Source of the DNA: Flavobacteriia bacterium
GTDB taxonomy: Bacteria > Bacteroidota > Bacteroidia > Flavobacteriales_D > Crocinitomicaceae
Assembly (NCBI GenBank): GCA_947458955.1
Contig: CANGZT010000006.1
Span: 1-44,049, forward strand
Direction: 5' to 3'
Length of the DNA: 44,049 nucleotides
Part shown: piece by piece, positions 33,956 to 43,843 of the stretch
Position numbering within the stretch: position 1 is the first letter of the stretch
Layout of the letters: each line of letters opens with the position of its first letter
Notes under the pieces: model-generated
What the model saw: the letters and a program-made list of their open reading frames with translations, nothing else
Told to the model about the DNA's origin: nothing
The model's database searches: none
Made by a program: the position numbers and the translations under genes

Positions 33956-34576
33956 ATGCCTAAAATCATTTCATTTATAAGTAGAAAAGGAGGAACTGGA
34001 AAAACTACAAATGCTATAAATCTTGCCTCCATGTTACATAGTTTAGGGTACAAAGTGATGTTGGTAGAAACGGATACTAATTATACGCTCAATACCTTGC
34101 GAAAAATGGAGCTTTTTAAAACAGGCGCGAATGATAAAAATATGTTTCAATTAATTGCTTCAGAAGATCATATTGTTGCAGATGATATTCAAACCTATTT
34201 AAATTCAAATGTAGATTATATTATACTAGATACAGCTGGTAAAACGACAGATGTTTTTATCAAAACAATTTGTATTCACTCTAACTTAGTGATAGTTCCT
34301 ACAAGTTTATCACAAAATGATTTATTAGTTACCTATCAAACAGTAGAGGATTTAAAACCAGCGAGGGAATTAAATAAAAAATTAAAAATTGCCGTTTTAC
34401 CAAACAGAATTCATGGTTCTACCAAATCTAAAACGATAAGTGCTTCATTAGAAGAGCTAGACGCTGTTTTGTTAACTAATTTTGTACCAGCAAAAAATAT
34501 GTACGCTCAATTCAGTACAATTATGCCTGAAAAAGATTATTTAGGAATTACAAAAGAAATTGTAAATTTGTTATAA
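33956..34576 (+). CDS. ParA/MinD-family ATPase, orphan type
   Basis: A 206-residue P-loop ATPase with the deviant Walker A RKGGTGKTT (signature K11, K16), a switch I region VMLVETDTN, and Walker B YIILDTAG. It is shorter than chromosomal ParA/Soj (about 255) and has no C-terminal amphipathic helix of the MinD type. ParB is not adjacent. Orphan ParA-like proteins of this size often position cargo (protein complexes, carboxysomes, chemosensory clusters) or plasmids. The next gene, 11 bases downstream, encodes a small acidic partner candidate. The organisation resembles McdA/McdB-type systems; function is unknown. Confidence 0.85.
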   Translation: MPKIISFISRKGGTGKTTNAINLASMLHSLGYKVMLVETDTNYTLNTLRKMELFKTGANDKNMFQLIASEDHIVADDIQTYLNSNVDYIILDTAGKTTDVFIKTICIHSNLVIVPTSLSQNDLLVTYQTVEDLKPARELNKKLKIAVLPNRIHGSTKSKTISASLEELDAVLLTNFVPAKNMYAQFSTIMPEKDYLGITKEIVNLL

Positions 34577-34587
34577 ATACGAATTAA

Positions 34588-34998
34588 ATGGCTAAAAAAT
34601 CGAATACCCTAACCGACTTAACCAAATTTTTAGCTTCTGAGCAGAGTTCCTTTATTGCTGATGCTCCAATTGATACCCCTTCGTTTTTACATAAAGAACC
34701 TTTAACATTAATCGACACACAAGACAACCAGCCTGTTGAGGTTAAGTCTTTTGACGAGGATGTTCAAAAGTTTATAGATTCAATTGCTCTTCGTAAAACT
34801 AGTTTTGATGAGGTAAATGAGTTGATTAAAACATTAGCACTAGACCATAAAATGTCTGTTCAACAAGTATTAATGTTGCTTTACTATAAAAGTATTATGC
34901 CATATTCAGTTGTTAACTGGATGGATTGGACTGCTAATATTCAGAAAAGTTATACCCTTTTTATGAGTGACTTTCAAAAAAACTGGTGGAAAAAGTAA
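34588..34998 (+). CDS. Small protein of unknown function, candidate ParA partner
   Basis: I do not recognise this 136-residue protein. It starts MAKKSNTLTDLTKFLASEQ, a basic, helical N-terminus. A low-complexity middle (LIDTQDNQPVEVKSFDEDVQ) follows, and the C-terminal helical part contains FDEVNELIKTL and a run of aromatics ending FQKNWWKK. It is cytoplasmic, without signal or membrane helix. A basic N-terminus next to a ParA-type ATPase is what ATPase-stimulating partners (ParB, MinE, McdB) often look like. It lies 11 bases after the ATPase stop and no other gene separates the pair. The partner role is inference. Confidence 0.72.
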   Translation: MAKKSNTLTDLTKFLASEQSSFIADAPIDTPSFLHKEPLTLIDTQDNQPVEVKSFDEDVQKFIDSIALRKTSFDEVNELIKTLALDHKMSVQQVLMLLYYKSIMPYSVVNWMDWTANIQKSYTLFMSDFQKNWWKK

Positions 34999-35014
34999 GG
35001 TATTCAATTTTTGA

Positions 35015-35533
35015 CTACCAATGAAAAGCATTTTCTTTAAACCATTTGTTTTGAGATCGTAAGGTTTGCTCAATTACATCTCTTACGCATCCTTGGCCAC
35101 CTTTTAAAGGTGATTGGTAATGGCATATGTGTTTGATTTCCATAGCTGCATCCTGTGGACAGGTTGCGACCCCTACTTTTTCCATCACTGGATAATCTGG
35201 AATATCATCTCCCATGTATAACGCTTGTTCATCCGTAAATTGATATTTTTCTTTGCATTTTTCATAAACTTCAATTTTATTTGAAGATCTTAAAAATACT
35301 TCATGAACTCCAATTCCTTCGAGTGCTTTTTTCAAATGTTCGGAATCACCACCTGTTATGATTAAAACTCTGTATCCTGAACGATTTGCATATTGTAATG
35401 CATAGGCATCTTTAGTACTTATTGCACGTACAAATTCATCTTTCAAGACATATACTTCACCATTTGTCAATACACCGTCAATGTCAAAAATTAGGGTTGT
35501 AATTTTAGGTAACTTTTCTTTGTAACTAATCAT
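35015..35533 (-). CDS. kdsC: 3-deoxy-D-manno-octulosonate 8-phosphate phosphatase, KdsC-like
   Basis: A 172-residue HAD phosphatase of the C0 type with no cap domain. Motif I is FDIDGVLT (D17, D19), motif II IITGG, motif III the lysine in SSNK, and motif IV MGDDIPD (D109, D110). It forms the tetramer typical of KdsC. It hydrolyses KDO 8-phosphate in lipopolysaccharide core synthesis. The C-terminal GGQGCVRDVIE matches KdsC. It starts 8 bases inside the end of the DUF2520 gene, as often seen in Flavobacteriia, where they are followed by maf; maf is not present here. Confidence 0.92.
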   Translation of the reverse strand: MISYKEKLPKITTLIFDIDGVLTNGEVYVLKDEFVRAISTKDAYALQYANRSGYRVLIITGGDSEHLKKALEGIGVHEVFLRSSNKIEVYEKCKEKYQFTDEQALYMGDDIPDYPVMEKVGVATCPQDAAMEIKHICHYQSPLKGGQGCVRDVIEQTLRSQNKWFKENAFHW

Positions 35534-36284
35534 GATAGGTAGATTTTATACTTTCAGTTATAAGTTGATAGATTTCTTTTGATTTTCCCTCCAACATCGA
35601 AACATGTTTATTGATGGTTTGAACATCGTTTCTTTTTGCTGGTCCTGTTTGGTTGTCAAACGGATTGGAAGTTAAATTCTTTTTTAAAGTTTCCTCCAAT
35701 AGAAGAAGTAAATTTTCCCAAACGATTCCATTCTTGTCGGCTTCTTTTTTTGCTAAATAGAGTAGGTGATTGGTAAAGTTATTGATGAATACTGCCGATA
35801 AATGATACTTTTTTCTTTCTTCAGAAGAAACAATAGAAACATTGTTACTTATTTTTTTCGCTAATGAAATTAGATTGTTTTCAAGCGTTTTATTCGATGC
35901 TTCAATGAAAAATGGTACTTTATCAATAGCTAAAGTATCTGTTTTACGAAACGTTTGTAATGGATAAAAAACACCTATATTTTTTCCTTCAATTTCTTTT
36001 AATTCAACCGAGCCAGAGGTGTATGCAATATTTTTGTTTGGTATTTGATCGACTAAATCGTAAATCACATCATCGGGTATGCACAATAGCACTAAATCAG
36101 CATTAGAAAGCAAATGTAATTCGCTGGTAAATTGTGAATCTAAATTTTCAGCTAAACAAATTCCCTCTTTTTCATTTCTAGCATAAATGAAATTGATTTT
36201 CACCGCGCTATTTTTTAATGCTTTACCAAGATGATACGCAACATTTCCGGAACCAACAATCGATATGTTTTGAATCAATTTCAT
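35526..36284 (-). CDS. Rossmann-fold and DUF2520 domain protein
   Basis: A 252-residue protein with an N-terminal dinucleotide-binding motif VGSGNVAYHLG in a Rossmann-like domain, then GVFYPLQTFRK. The C-terminal half is the helical DUF2520 domain (AVFINNFTNHLLYLA, TGPAKRNDV, HVSML). This fits the F420-dependent/ketopantoate-reductase-like DUF2520 family; the substrate is unknown. The frame runs upstream to 36392 across the secA terminator, so the ATG at 36284 was chosen, giving MKLIQNISIVGSG. It overlaps kdsC by 8 bases. Confidence 0.9.
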   Translation of the reverse strand: MKLIQNISIVGSGNVAYHLGKALKNSAVKINFIYARNEKEGICLAENLDSQFTSELHLLSNADLVLLCIPDDVIYDLVDQIPNKNIAYTSGSVELKEIEGKNIGVFYPLQTFRKTDTLAIDKVPFFIEASNKTLENNLISLAKKISNNVSIVSSEERKKYHLSAVFINNFTNHLLYLAKKEADKNGIVWENLLLLLEETLKKNLTSNPFDNQTGPAKRNDVQTINKHVSMLEGKSKEIYQLITESIKSTYHD

Positions 36285-36291
36285 GTTAATT

Positions 36292-36320
36292 AAAGAGGCT
36301 ACCGAATAGGCAGCCTCTTT
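36292..36320 (-). terminator. Terminator after secA
   Basis: A 12-bp inverted repeat, AAAGAGGCTGCC / GGTAGCCTCTTT on the minus strand, has a 5-base loop and is followed by AATTAA. The wobble pair is G-U only on the minus strand. The downstream T run is short (CTCTTTAATT). It lies 10 bases after the secA stop, just before the DUF2520 gene. Confidence 0.6.
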
Positions 36321-36330
36321 TATTATTTCA

Positions 36331-39300
36331 TTATCCGTGACATTGTTTATATTTCTTTCCACTTCCACAAGGACAAGGATCGTTTCTTCCAATTTTAGGT
36401 TCTGTTGAAACTATCGGTTGCCTTTTTGGAGTTTCTTCCACGATTTCAGCGTCTTCAATACCATCGTTAATCTTTGCCTGATCGTAGTGGTTTTCTACTT
36501 TTACTTGTTGATTCGTTGTTTTGATATTTTCAACCTCGTAAGGAATATCCATTTTTAACAATGATTCAACAGTTTGAAGGTTTAATCTGCTTAACATTCC
36601 TTTGAATAATTCAAAAGATTCTAATTTATAAACGATTAATGGGTCTTTTTGCTCATAAACAGCTTGCTGAACTGAAGTTCTTAAGTCGTCCATTTCACGT
36701 AAGTGTTCCTTCCATTCGTCATCGATAAGCGCTAAAGTGATATTTCTTTCAAATGCTTTCACTAATGCTTGACCATTTGATTCATACCCTTCTTTTAAGC
36801 TTACAATCATTTGCATTTCCTTGATTCCATCTGATAATGGGAATAAAATATTCTCATAACGATTAGATGGATTTTCGTACACAGCTTTGATTTGCGGATA
36901 TGCTTTTTGTATAATACGATCGTTTTTGTGTTTGTAATGTTTTTCTACTTCGTAATATACCTTTTCAGTGATAATCGTTTTATCTAATGTTGAAAATTCT
37001 TCCAGCGAAACAGGGCTTTCAATTCCTAGAACGCGGAACAATTCAAATTTGAATTCATCAAATTGTTTTGCGTTAGCATAATTGAAAACAATATTTTCAG
37101 CCACATCGTAGAACATATTTGAAATATCTAATGATAAACGATCACCAAACAAAGCGTTTCTACGTTTTTTGTAGATTGCTTTACGTTGTGCGCTCATTAC
37201 ATCATCATATTCCAATAAACGTTTACGCATTCCAAAGTTGTTTTCCTCTACTTTTTTCTGTGCACGTTCTATTGATTTAGAAACCATGCTGTGCGTAATT
37301 ACTTCTCCTTCTTGTAATCCCATTCTATCCATGATTTTAGCGATTCGTTCAGAACCGAACTTGCGCATTAAATCATCTTCTAATGAAACAAAGAATTGAG
37401 AAGAACCTGGATCTCCTTGTCGACCAGAACGACCTCTTAACTGTCTGTCAACACGTCTTGAGTCATGTCTTTCTGTACCAATGATAGCAAGACCACCTGC
37501 TTCTTTTACACCTTCACCAAGTTTAATATCGGTACCACGACCAGCCATGTTTGTGGCAATAGTCACTGCACCTGCTTTACCAGCCATAGCAACAATTTCT
37601 GCTTCTTTTTGGTGATATTTTGCATTCAATACTTGGTGTTGAATTCCTTTCATTTTTAACGAACGGCTTAAAAATTCAGAAATTTCTACAGTGGTTGTAC
37701 CCACTAATACTGGTCTTCCTTCTTTTACTAAACGTTCTGTTTCTTCAATGACAGCAGCAAATTTCTCGCGTGCAGAACGATATACTAAATCGTTTAAGTC
37801 TTTACGTTGAATGTTTCTGTTTGGTGGAATTACAACTACATCTAATTTATAGATATCCCAAAACTCTTTTGCTTCTGTTTCAGCTGTACCCGTCATACCT
37901 GCTAATTTGTGGTACATACGGAAGTAGTTTTGTAAGGTAATCGTTGCGTACGTTTGCGTAGCAGCTTCGATTGTAACGTTTTCTTTTGCTTCGATTGCTT
38001 GGTGAAGACCATCAGAATAACGTCTTCCCTCCATAATACGACCTGTTTGTTCGTCAACAATCTTGATTTTACCATCCATAATCACATATTCCACTTCTTT
38101 TTCAAAAAGAGCATATGCTTTTAATAATTGGTTTACAGAGTGAATTCGCTCAGATTTAACACTGAAATTACGAATCAATGCATCTTTACGATCAACTAAT
38201 TCTTCTGTAGATAGTTGTTCTTTTTCTAAGTGAGCAATTTCAGAACCGATGTCTGGAATAACATAAAAGTTAGGATCACCACCTTCAGAGATAAGATTGA
38301 TCCCTTTTTCTGTTAATTCTACCGTATTTTGTTTTTCATCAATCACGAAAAATAATTCCTGATCGATTTTTTTCATATTTTTCCCTTGCTCTTGCATGTA
38401 AAGGTTTTCAACTTTTTGCAAGTGCGCTTTGATACCTGGTTCAGATAAGAATTTGATTAATGGTTTGCTTTTAGGCAAACCTCTGTATGCACGTAATAAT
38501 GCAATACCACCTTCGTCTAACGCTGTCTTTACATCCTTTTTATCATCAGAAGTAGCGTTGATTACAGCTAATAAGTTTTTAGCTTCAACCAAAACTTGGT
38601 TAACATATTTGCGTTGCGCATCCACTAGACGTTCTACACGTGGCTTTAACTCAACAAATTCATGTTCATCCCCTCTAGGTGTTGGACCTGAAATAATTAA
38701 AGGTGTACGCGCATCATCAATTAATACTGAATCGACCTCATCGACAATCGCAAAATGGTGTTCACGTTGAACTAAATCTTCCACGTTACTTGCCATATTA
38801 TCTCTCAAATAGTCAAATCCGAATTCGTTATTTGTACCAAAAGTGATGTCAGCTAAATAAGCATTTCTTCTTTCAGGTGAGTTTGGTCTATGTTTATCTA
38901 TACAATCTACAGATAGTCCATGGAACTGGTATAAAGGCCCCATCCATTCTGAGTCACGTTTTGCAAGATAATCATTCACTGTTACCACGTGCACCCCTTT
39001 ACCTGAAAGTGCATTTAAATAAACGGGTAGGGTAGCCACTAATGTTTTTCCTTCCCCAGTTTGCATTTCAGCGATATTACCTCTGTGAAGTACAGCACCC
39101 CCCATCAACTGAACATCGTAATGAACCATGTTCCAAGAAACAGGTGCACCAGCAGCAGTCCATGAATTGAACCAAGTTGCTTTATCACCACTAATTTCAA
39201 TTCCATCTTTTTGGTTTGCTAATTCACGATCAAAGTCTTGTGCAGTAACTACTAATTGACCGTTTTCAGCCCATCTTCTTGAAGTTTCCTTAACAACACC

Positions 39301-39636
39301 AAAAGCTTGAGGTAAAATCTCTAATAATACACTTTCGATTACTTCATTAACTTCTTTTTCAAGTTTCTCGATTTTTTCGAAAATACGTTCTTTTTCATCT
39401 ACATGGGTAGATTCAGCTTGCGATTTAATTCGTAGTTCATCAATCTCTTTTTCTAACTCAGTGATTGCATTTTGAACAAGTTGCTTAAATTCAGCTGTCT
39501 TTGTTCTTAATTGATCATCAGTTAAACTTTTATACTCTTCAAAAAAAGTATTAGAATTATCGATAAATGGCTGGTACTCTTTTCTTTCTTTAGATGTTTT
39601 ATCTCCAAAAATGGATTTTAAAATGTTTGCAATCAT
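36331..39636 (-). CDS. secA: Preprotein translocase ATPase SecA (long Bacteroidetes form)
   Basis: A 1101-residue protein, longer than E. coli SecA (901). NBD1 has Walker [10 protein letters not shown] (K197) and [20 protein letters not shown] (Walker B and DEAD-type motif). An extra segment of about 100 residues lies between the DEAD block and the [12 protein letters not shown] region, as usual in this phylum. NBD2 has [13 protein letters not shown] and [14 protein letters not shown]. The C-terminus carries the zinc SEC-C motif ([14 protein letters not shown]). It drives secretion through SecYEG. It lies 17 bases after the M16 pair, so it may be partly co-transcribed with it. A terminator follows. 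Confidence 0.97.
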   Translation of the reverse strand: MIANILKSIFGDKTSKERKEYQPFIDNSNTFFEEYKSLTDDQLRTKTAEFKQLVQNAITELEKEIDELRIKSQAESTHVDEKERIFEKIEKLEKEVNEVIESVLLEILPQAFGVVKETSRRWAENGQLVVTAQDFDRELANQKDGIEISGDKATWFNSWTAAGAPVSWNMVHYDVQLMGGAVLHRGNIAEMQTGEGKTLVATLPVYLNALSGKGVHVVTVNDYLAKRDSEWMGPLYQFHGLSVDCIDKHRPNSPERRNAYLADITFGTNNEFGFDYLRDNMASNVEDLVQREHHFAIVDEVDSVLIDDARTPLIISGPTPRGDEHEFVELKPRVERLVDAQRKYVNQVLVEAKNLLAVINATSDDKKDVKTALDEGGIALLRAYRGLPKSKPLIKFLSEPGIKAHLQKVENLYMQEQGKNMKKIDQELFFVIDEKQNTVELTEKGINLISEGGDPNFYVIPDIGSEIAHLEKEQLSTEELVDRKDALIRNFSVKSERIHSVNQLLKAYALFEKEVEYVIMDGKIKIVDEQTGRIMEGRRYSDGLHQAIEAKENVTIEAATQTYATITLQNYFRMYHKLAGMTGTAETEAKEFWDIYKLDVVVIPPNRNIQRKDLNDLVYRSAREKFAAVIEETERLVKEGRPVLVGTTTVEISEFLSRSLKMKGIQHQVLNAKYHQKEAEIVAMAGKAGAVTIATNMAGRGTDIKLGEGVKEAGGLAIIGTERHDSRRVDRQLRGRSGRQGDPGSSQFFVSLEDDLMRKFGSERIAKIMDRMGLQEGEVITHSMVSKSIERAQKKVEENNFGMRKRLLEYDDVMSAQRKAIYKKRRNALFGDRLSLDISNMFYDVAENIVFNYANAKQFDEFKFELFRVLGIESPVSLEEFSTLDKTIITEKVYYEVEKHYKHKNDRIIQKAYPQIKAVYENPSNRYENILFPLSDGIKEMQMIVSLKEGYESNGQALVKAFERNITLALIDDEWKEHLREMDDLRTSVQQAVYEQKDPLIVYKLESFELFKGMLSRLNLQTVESLLKMDIPYEVENIKTTNQQVKVENHYDQAKINDGIEDAEIVEETPKRQPIVSTEPKIGRNDPCPCGSGKKYKQCHG

Positions 39637-39653
39637 TTTTAAGGTCGTTTTTG

Positions 39654-41729
39654 TTATTCAAAAATTTTAGCTTCGATAGGTTTGTTTACCTCTATGGCTG
39701 TCATTTTTCCATCTAACATTAGTCCGTCCATGGCAAGTGTCATTGATTTAGGGAAAATGATACCATTAACTGGTTCAAAATTTGAAAAAGTGGAAACTTC
39801 TTCTTTTTCACCTTCTACATCAATCGTTTTCACTTTCATAAAAGTTGTAACATCGTAATAGTTTGTGAATTTTTTGATACCATCTGAATAGGAAAGCACA
39901 TATACTTCCTTTCCATTTAATTGATCAATACCGATTAATTCATAATTTAAATTATTTGATTTTAAAATAAACTCAGGAAAAACGCTCACAGTTTTCTTTT
40001 TTGACTCGATTTCAAGAGCAGTCATATCCGATTTTCCTGTTTGACTATTCATTTCATATCCTTTATTATTTGCAAAGACATGTTTTTCAACTAAATTACC
40101 TTGGATTTCAACCGTAAATGTTTCTTTTCCACTTTTATGATAATAATTATTAACTAACAAAGGCACAGGAATTTGTGGAGTAGACATAGTCACTTGTTGG
40201 TGGTATGTTTTGATTTTATTGATTTTTTTCAATCCTTTTTTTACTTCTTTTTCTCCTGTAATTGCAAGTAAATATTTATCTATCAGTTCGTCTTTCGAAA
40301 TTGAAGCTTTCTTTATTTCTGCGACAGGTTGTCCGAGTGCATCTACTTTTTCAATGATTCCGTCTGCATCAAAAGCCTTCAATTTATCTAAAATATTCGG
40401 GTTTCCAACAACAATAATGTTTGCGTTTTCAGCAGTTAAATATTGCTTTGCAACTTCTAAAATTTCTTCTTTAGTCAATGCATCCAATCTTTTTAAATAG
40501 TTTTGATAATGATCCTTAGGTAGGTTGTATTTGATTGTACTTAATGCAAAACGTGCAACAGTGGATGGACTTTCTAACGAACGACCAAAACTTCCTGCCA
40601 TAGACGCCTTAATCGTTTTTAGCTCTTCTTCAGTAACTAATTCTGATGTGATTTTTTTTAGTTCAATTAAAATTTGTGCGATAGCACTATCTGTTACTTC
40701 TGTTCTAAAATTTCCAGAAATAGTATAATAACTTCCTGCATCACCAACAACAGAATTTGAATAACAACCATATGTATACGCTTTGTCTTCTCTTAAATTT
40801 TGAGTTAAACGAGCACCAAAACCGCCACCACCAAAAATACCATTTAGGGCATTTAATGCTAGATTGTTCTTATCACCAGGTTTAATGTTAATGGGAAATG
40901 AAACTGTTATTACCGATTGTGGTGCATTTTGTTTACTTACAAAAAGTACTCTATTCCCTTTATGAGTAAAACCTGGTGCGTAATTTGTGATTGATTTATC
41001 ACCTCCTTTAAAATCTTTAAAATATTTATTAAAGTAATTTGTTACTTGTTCTTTGGTAATATCTCCAACAACAACTAAATAACTACCAGTAGGGGTAAAC
41101 ATTTTTTTGTAAAAAGCAATTACATCTTCGCGTGTAATATTTTTAATTGTATTTTCAGTTTCTATCTCACCATACGGATGTTGACTTGGATAATTTGCTC
41201 TAGCTTCAGCATTACTTGCCATAGCACTTGGATTAGCCATATCAGATTTAATACCGTTTAGCTTTTGTTCTTTGATTCGATTAAATTCACTTTCCGGAAA
41301 AGTAGGGTTAAGTAAAACATCACTCATTAAGATTAACCCTTTGTCTAAATGTTTAGTAAGACAGCTAAGTGATATAACATTATAACCGGTTCCTATCGAA
41401 GCACCTATAAAATCAGATTCTAAATCAAGTTGATCTTTCGAACGAGTCGTTGTACCTGATTTTAAAAGTTCGCCAGCTAAATTTCCAACACCCGCTTTGT
41501 TACCCTCTAGCATTAAATTAGATCCCATTTCCCATAAAAAAGAAACTTTTGGAGTCTTATGATTTTCAGAAAGTACAACAGTTACACCATTTGGGAGTGT
41601 AAAAACTTGAGATTCTTTAATATTTATTGTAGGAGCAGGAGCACTTTTAGGCATTATTGTTCGATCTAACTGACCGAAGGCTACTGAATTTAAACAAAGT
41701 AGACCAACAAAAATTGCTTGTTTTTTCAT
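39654..41729 (-). CDS. M16 family peptidase-like subunit, inactive, with LolA-like C-terminus
   Basis: A 691-residue exported protein with a signal peptide ending VAFGQ. Residues 40-465 have the two M16 alpha/beta domains ([37 protein letters not shown]). The HxxEH zinc motif is missing: the corresponding stretch is [13 protein letters not shown]. The R/Y pair of the C-terminal half ([18 protein letters not shown]) is intact, as in the regulatory subunit of M16B heterodimers. After residue 480 comes an extra beta-rich domain of about 210 residues ([28 protein letters not shown]) that recalls LolA/LolB-like lipid-binding folds. It pairs with the catalytic subunit encoded 18 bases upstream. Confidence 0.92.
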   Translation of the reverse strand: MKKQAIFVGLLCLNSVAFGQLDRTIMPKSAPAPTINIKESQVFTLPNGVTVVLSENHKTPKVSFLWEMGSNLMLEGNKAGVGNLAGELLKSGTTTRSKDQLDLESDFIGASIGTGYNVISLSCLTKHLDKGLILMSDVLLNPTFPESEFNRIKEQKLNGIKSDMANPSAMASNAEARANYPSQHPYGEIETENTIKNITREDVIAFYKKMFTPTGSYLVVVGDITKEQVTNYFNKYFKDFKGGDKSITNYAPGFTHKGNRVLFVSKQNAPQSVITVSFPINIKPGDKNNLALNALNGIFGGGGFGARLTQNLREDKAYTYGCYSNSVVGDAGSYYTISGNFRTEVTDSAIAQILIELKKITSELVTEEELKTIKASMAGSFGRSLESPSTVARFALSTIKYNLPKDHYQNYLKRLDALTKEEILEVAKQYLTAENANIIVVGNPNILDKLKAFDADGIIEKVDALGQPVAEIKKASISKDELIDKYLLAITGEKEVKKGLKKINKIKTYHQQVTMSTPQIPVPLLVNNYYHKSGKETFTVEIQGNLVEKHVFANNKGYEMNSQTGKSDMTALEIESKKKTVSVFPEFILKSNNLNYELIGIDQLNGKEVYVLSYSDGIKKFTNYYDVTTFMKVKTIDVEGEKEEVSTFSNFEPVNGIIFPKSMTLAMDGLMLDGKMTAIEVNKPIEAKIFE

Positions 41730-41747
41730 TTTATATAAAATCTTTGA

Positions 41748-43217
41748 TTATTGAGCTTTTGGTAAGTAATATAATACTACACGAGCATCTTTGGTGTAAT
41801 ATTTTTTAGCAACACGAAGTATATCTTCTCTTGTAACTTTTAAATAAGCATCTAATTGCTGGTTTACTAAGTTTGTGTTTTTTCTATACATATAATTATC
41901 AGCAAGATCTTCTGCAATTTGGGCAACAGAAGTATTCGTAGAAGCCACACTATTTTCATACTGATTCAAAACTTTTTGTAGTTCATCAGCAGTAACTAAC
42001 TCTTTCTGGGTTAATGCAATTTCTGAATCTAAAGCATTTAATAATGTATCTAGATTAACTCCATCAACACCAATACCTGCAACCATTGCCAAACCTTGAT
42101 GTTCCATTGGTAAGCCATAAGCAAAAGCTTCAACCGCTACTTGTTTTTTCTCAATGATGTTTTTATTCATTCTTGAAGAAGCACTTCCGCTTAGTACATC
42201 GTTTAGAATTTGAAAGGCAGGAAAGTCTTTATCATTTTGAGAAGGACATCTGTAACCAACAAAAACTGCTGGGAGTTGAATGTTATCATAAATTGTATCC
42301 ACTTCTTGTTTTTTCAAAGGTTCTTCAAAAGGAGATGGAGAAGGAATTTCTGTTTTGATTGATGCATATTTTTGCATCAATTTTACTGCTTCAGGATTTT
42401 TTGAGTTGAAATAATTTTTTTGATCAAATTTAGACTTTTCAACACCATACTTAGTTTTGAACTCATCCTCCTTTAAACTTAAAAAATCACGATATAGATT
42501 TATACCTTGTCCAGCAGGAATACTACCAAAATATTTTTTTATTAGCTCTTTGGTTTGAGGAATGTTTATATCACCTGCGATAGATAATACTGCATTTGCA
42601 GGAACATAAAAGGTTTTATAAAAATTGACATAATCTTCCTCCTGTGCAGCATCCAAGTGTTCCATACTCCCAATTGGAACCCAATTGTATGGGTGTTTTT
42701 TAAAAACACGTGAACATAAGTTAGCTAAATTAGCTCCATAAGGTTGGTTATCTACGCGTTGTCTTTTTTCTTCTTTCACTACTGATCGCTGTGTTTCAAT
42801 ACCTTCTTTTTCAACACGCGCATGCAAAAGTCTTTCACTTTCTAACCATAAACCTAATTCTAATTCATTCGAAGGAAGTAACTCGTAATAAAAAGTTCTA
42901 TCTTGAGAAGTGTTTGCATTTAATGCTCCTCCACGTTTTTCAACAATTTGAGCATAATCTCCTCTTTTAATGTTTTGAGAACCTTCAAATAAAAGGTGTT
43001 CAAAAAAATGAGCAAAACCAGTTCGGTCAGCTCTTTCATTCTTTGAACCAACATGATACATGATGGTAACTGCTGTCATTGGTACGGAATGTTCTTCATG
43101 TAATATAACATGTAAACCATTCGGTAAATCGTATTCTATGAAATCGATTTTTTTCTGTTGAGACCATGTGGAACCTGCTAAAAGAAGTGCAGACAGGGCA
43201 ACAAGGTGTTTTTTCAT
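41748..43217 (-). CDS. M16 family zinc peptidase, catalytic subunit
   Basis: A 489-residue exported M16B peptidase with a signal peptide ending STWSQ. The inverted zinc motif HxxEH is H70-FFE-H74 in GFAHFFEHLLFEG; the downstream ligand is E149 or E150 in VVKEEKRQR. The second half (SGSASSRMNKNIIEKKQVAVEAFAYG) is degenerate for the R/Y pair, so substrate-binding arginine and tyrosine probably come from the partner subunit. It degrades small peptides in the periplasm, like the M16B pairs of proteobacteria. It is the first gene of the minus-strand unit with the inactive subunit and perhaps secA. Confidence 0.94.
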   Translation of the reverse strand: MKKHLVALSALLLAGSTWSQQKKIDFIEYDLPNGLHVILHEEHSVPMTAVTIMYHVGSKNERADRTGFAHFFEHLLFEGSQNIKRGDYAQIVEKRGGALNANTSQDRTFYYELLPSNELELGLWLESERLLHARVEKEGIETQRSVVKEEKRQRVDNQPYGANLANLCSRVFKKHPYNWVPIGSMEHLDAAQEEDYVNFYKTFYVPANAVLSIAGDINIPQTKELIKKYFGSIPAGQGINLYRDFLSLKEDEFKTKYGVEKSKFDQKNYFNSKNPEAVKLMQKYASIKTEIPSPSPFEEPLKKQEVDTIYDNIQLPAVFVGYRCPSQNDKDFPAFQILNDVLSGSASSRMNKNIIEKKQVAVEAFAYGLPMEHQGLAMVAGIGVDGVNLDTLLNALDSEIALTQKELVTADELQKVLNQYENSVASTNTSVAQIAEDLADNYMYRKNTNLVNQQLDAYLKVTREDILRVAKKYYTKDARVVLYYLPKAQ

Positions 43218-43252
43218 ATAGATTTTATTAGTTTCTAAATTATATAAGATTT

Positions 43253-43260
43253 CAAATATA
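43253..43260 (-). promoter_or_regulatory. -7 promoter box upstream of the M16-secA unit
   Basis: TATATTTG on the minus strand fits TAnnTTTG and lies 35 bases before the ATG of the catalytic M16 gene. TTTA stands near the -33 position with 20 bases between. The A/T-rich gap also holds the DnaA-box-like cluster. Confidence 0.5.
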
Positions 43261-43327
43261 CATATTAAGATTTAGTGTTTTAAAGTTCATTGCTGTTAAA
43301 TATATGTAAAATTCAAAAACACGATAC

Positions 43328-43392
43328 TTATTAACAATTGTTGAAAACTTCGGTTGAAAACCTGTTGTTGAAAACTTGATTGATGTGGAAAA
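43328..43392. other. Cluster of DnaA-box-like 9-mers (candidate origin or DnaA-binding region)
   Basis: Four direct 9-mers of form TGTKGAAAA occur in 54 bases: TGTTGAAAA (43339), GGTTGAAAA (43352), TGTTGAAAA (43366) and TGTGGAAAA (43384). Their reverse complements (TTTTCAACA, TTTTCCACA) are one or two mismatches from the DnaA box TTATCCACA, except GGTTGAAAA, which is three away. A TTATTAACA (43328) stands in the opposite orientation. The preceding 110 bases are very A/T-rich and could unwind. The region lies between divergent genes (M16 peptidase and rlpA). No dnaA gene is in the window. Confidence 0.45.
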
Positions 43393-43462
43393 ACAAGACT
43401 CAATTTTTAACCTTCAACCAAGCCCCTTCTTTTATATTCGCAACTTCAAAAAAACACGAAAA

Positions 43463-43843
43463 ATGAAAAAAGTATTCAACTTGAAAGTTATTTTCACTAT
43501 TTGTGGAGTATTATTTTTAATGCTTACTTCTATAATGTCTGAAAACGAAACTTACGTTCAGACTGGAAAGGCATCTTATTATTCGAGAAAATTTCAAGGG
43601 AGAGAAACAAGCTCAGGCGAAATTTTTAAACACAATAAGTACACTGCTGCTCATAAAACATTACCATTCGGTTCCATTGTAAGAGTGGTGAATATGGAAA
43701 ATGATTCAATTGTTTACGTTAAAATCAACGACCGTTTACCTAAAACTTCCAAAAGGTTGATCGATTTAACACGTAAAGCAGCTAAAGAATTAAACTTCAT
43801 CAAAAAAGGTTTAGCTAAAGTTACTGTAGAACGTGTCCTTTAA
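43463..43843 (+). CDS. RlpA-like protein (double-psi beta-barrel)
   Basis: A 126-residue protein with an N-terminal hydrophobic signal or anchor segment (VIFTICGVLFLMLTS) and one double-psi beta-barrel domain: TGKASYYSRKFQGRETSSGE, AAHKTLPFGSIVRVVN, KINDRLPKTSKRLIDLTRKAA. In RlpA the block G-x-ASYY, TASGE (here TSSGE), AAHxTLPxG and VxINDRGP (here DRLP) form the fold and active site. It probably acts as a septal-ring lytic transglycosylase or peptidoglycan-binding protein; no SPOR domain is present. The frame reaches upstream to 43376 through the DnaA-like cluster, but the ATG at 43463 starts the signal peptide directly, and a weak TATATTCG box at 43433 supports it. Confidence 0.88.
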   Translation: MKKVFNLKVIFTICGVLFLMLTSIMSENETYVQTGKASYYSRKFQGRETSSGEIFKHNKYTAAHKTLPFGSIVRVVNMENDSIVYVKINDRLPKTSKRLIDLTRKAAKELNFIKKGLAKVTVERVL

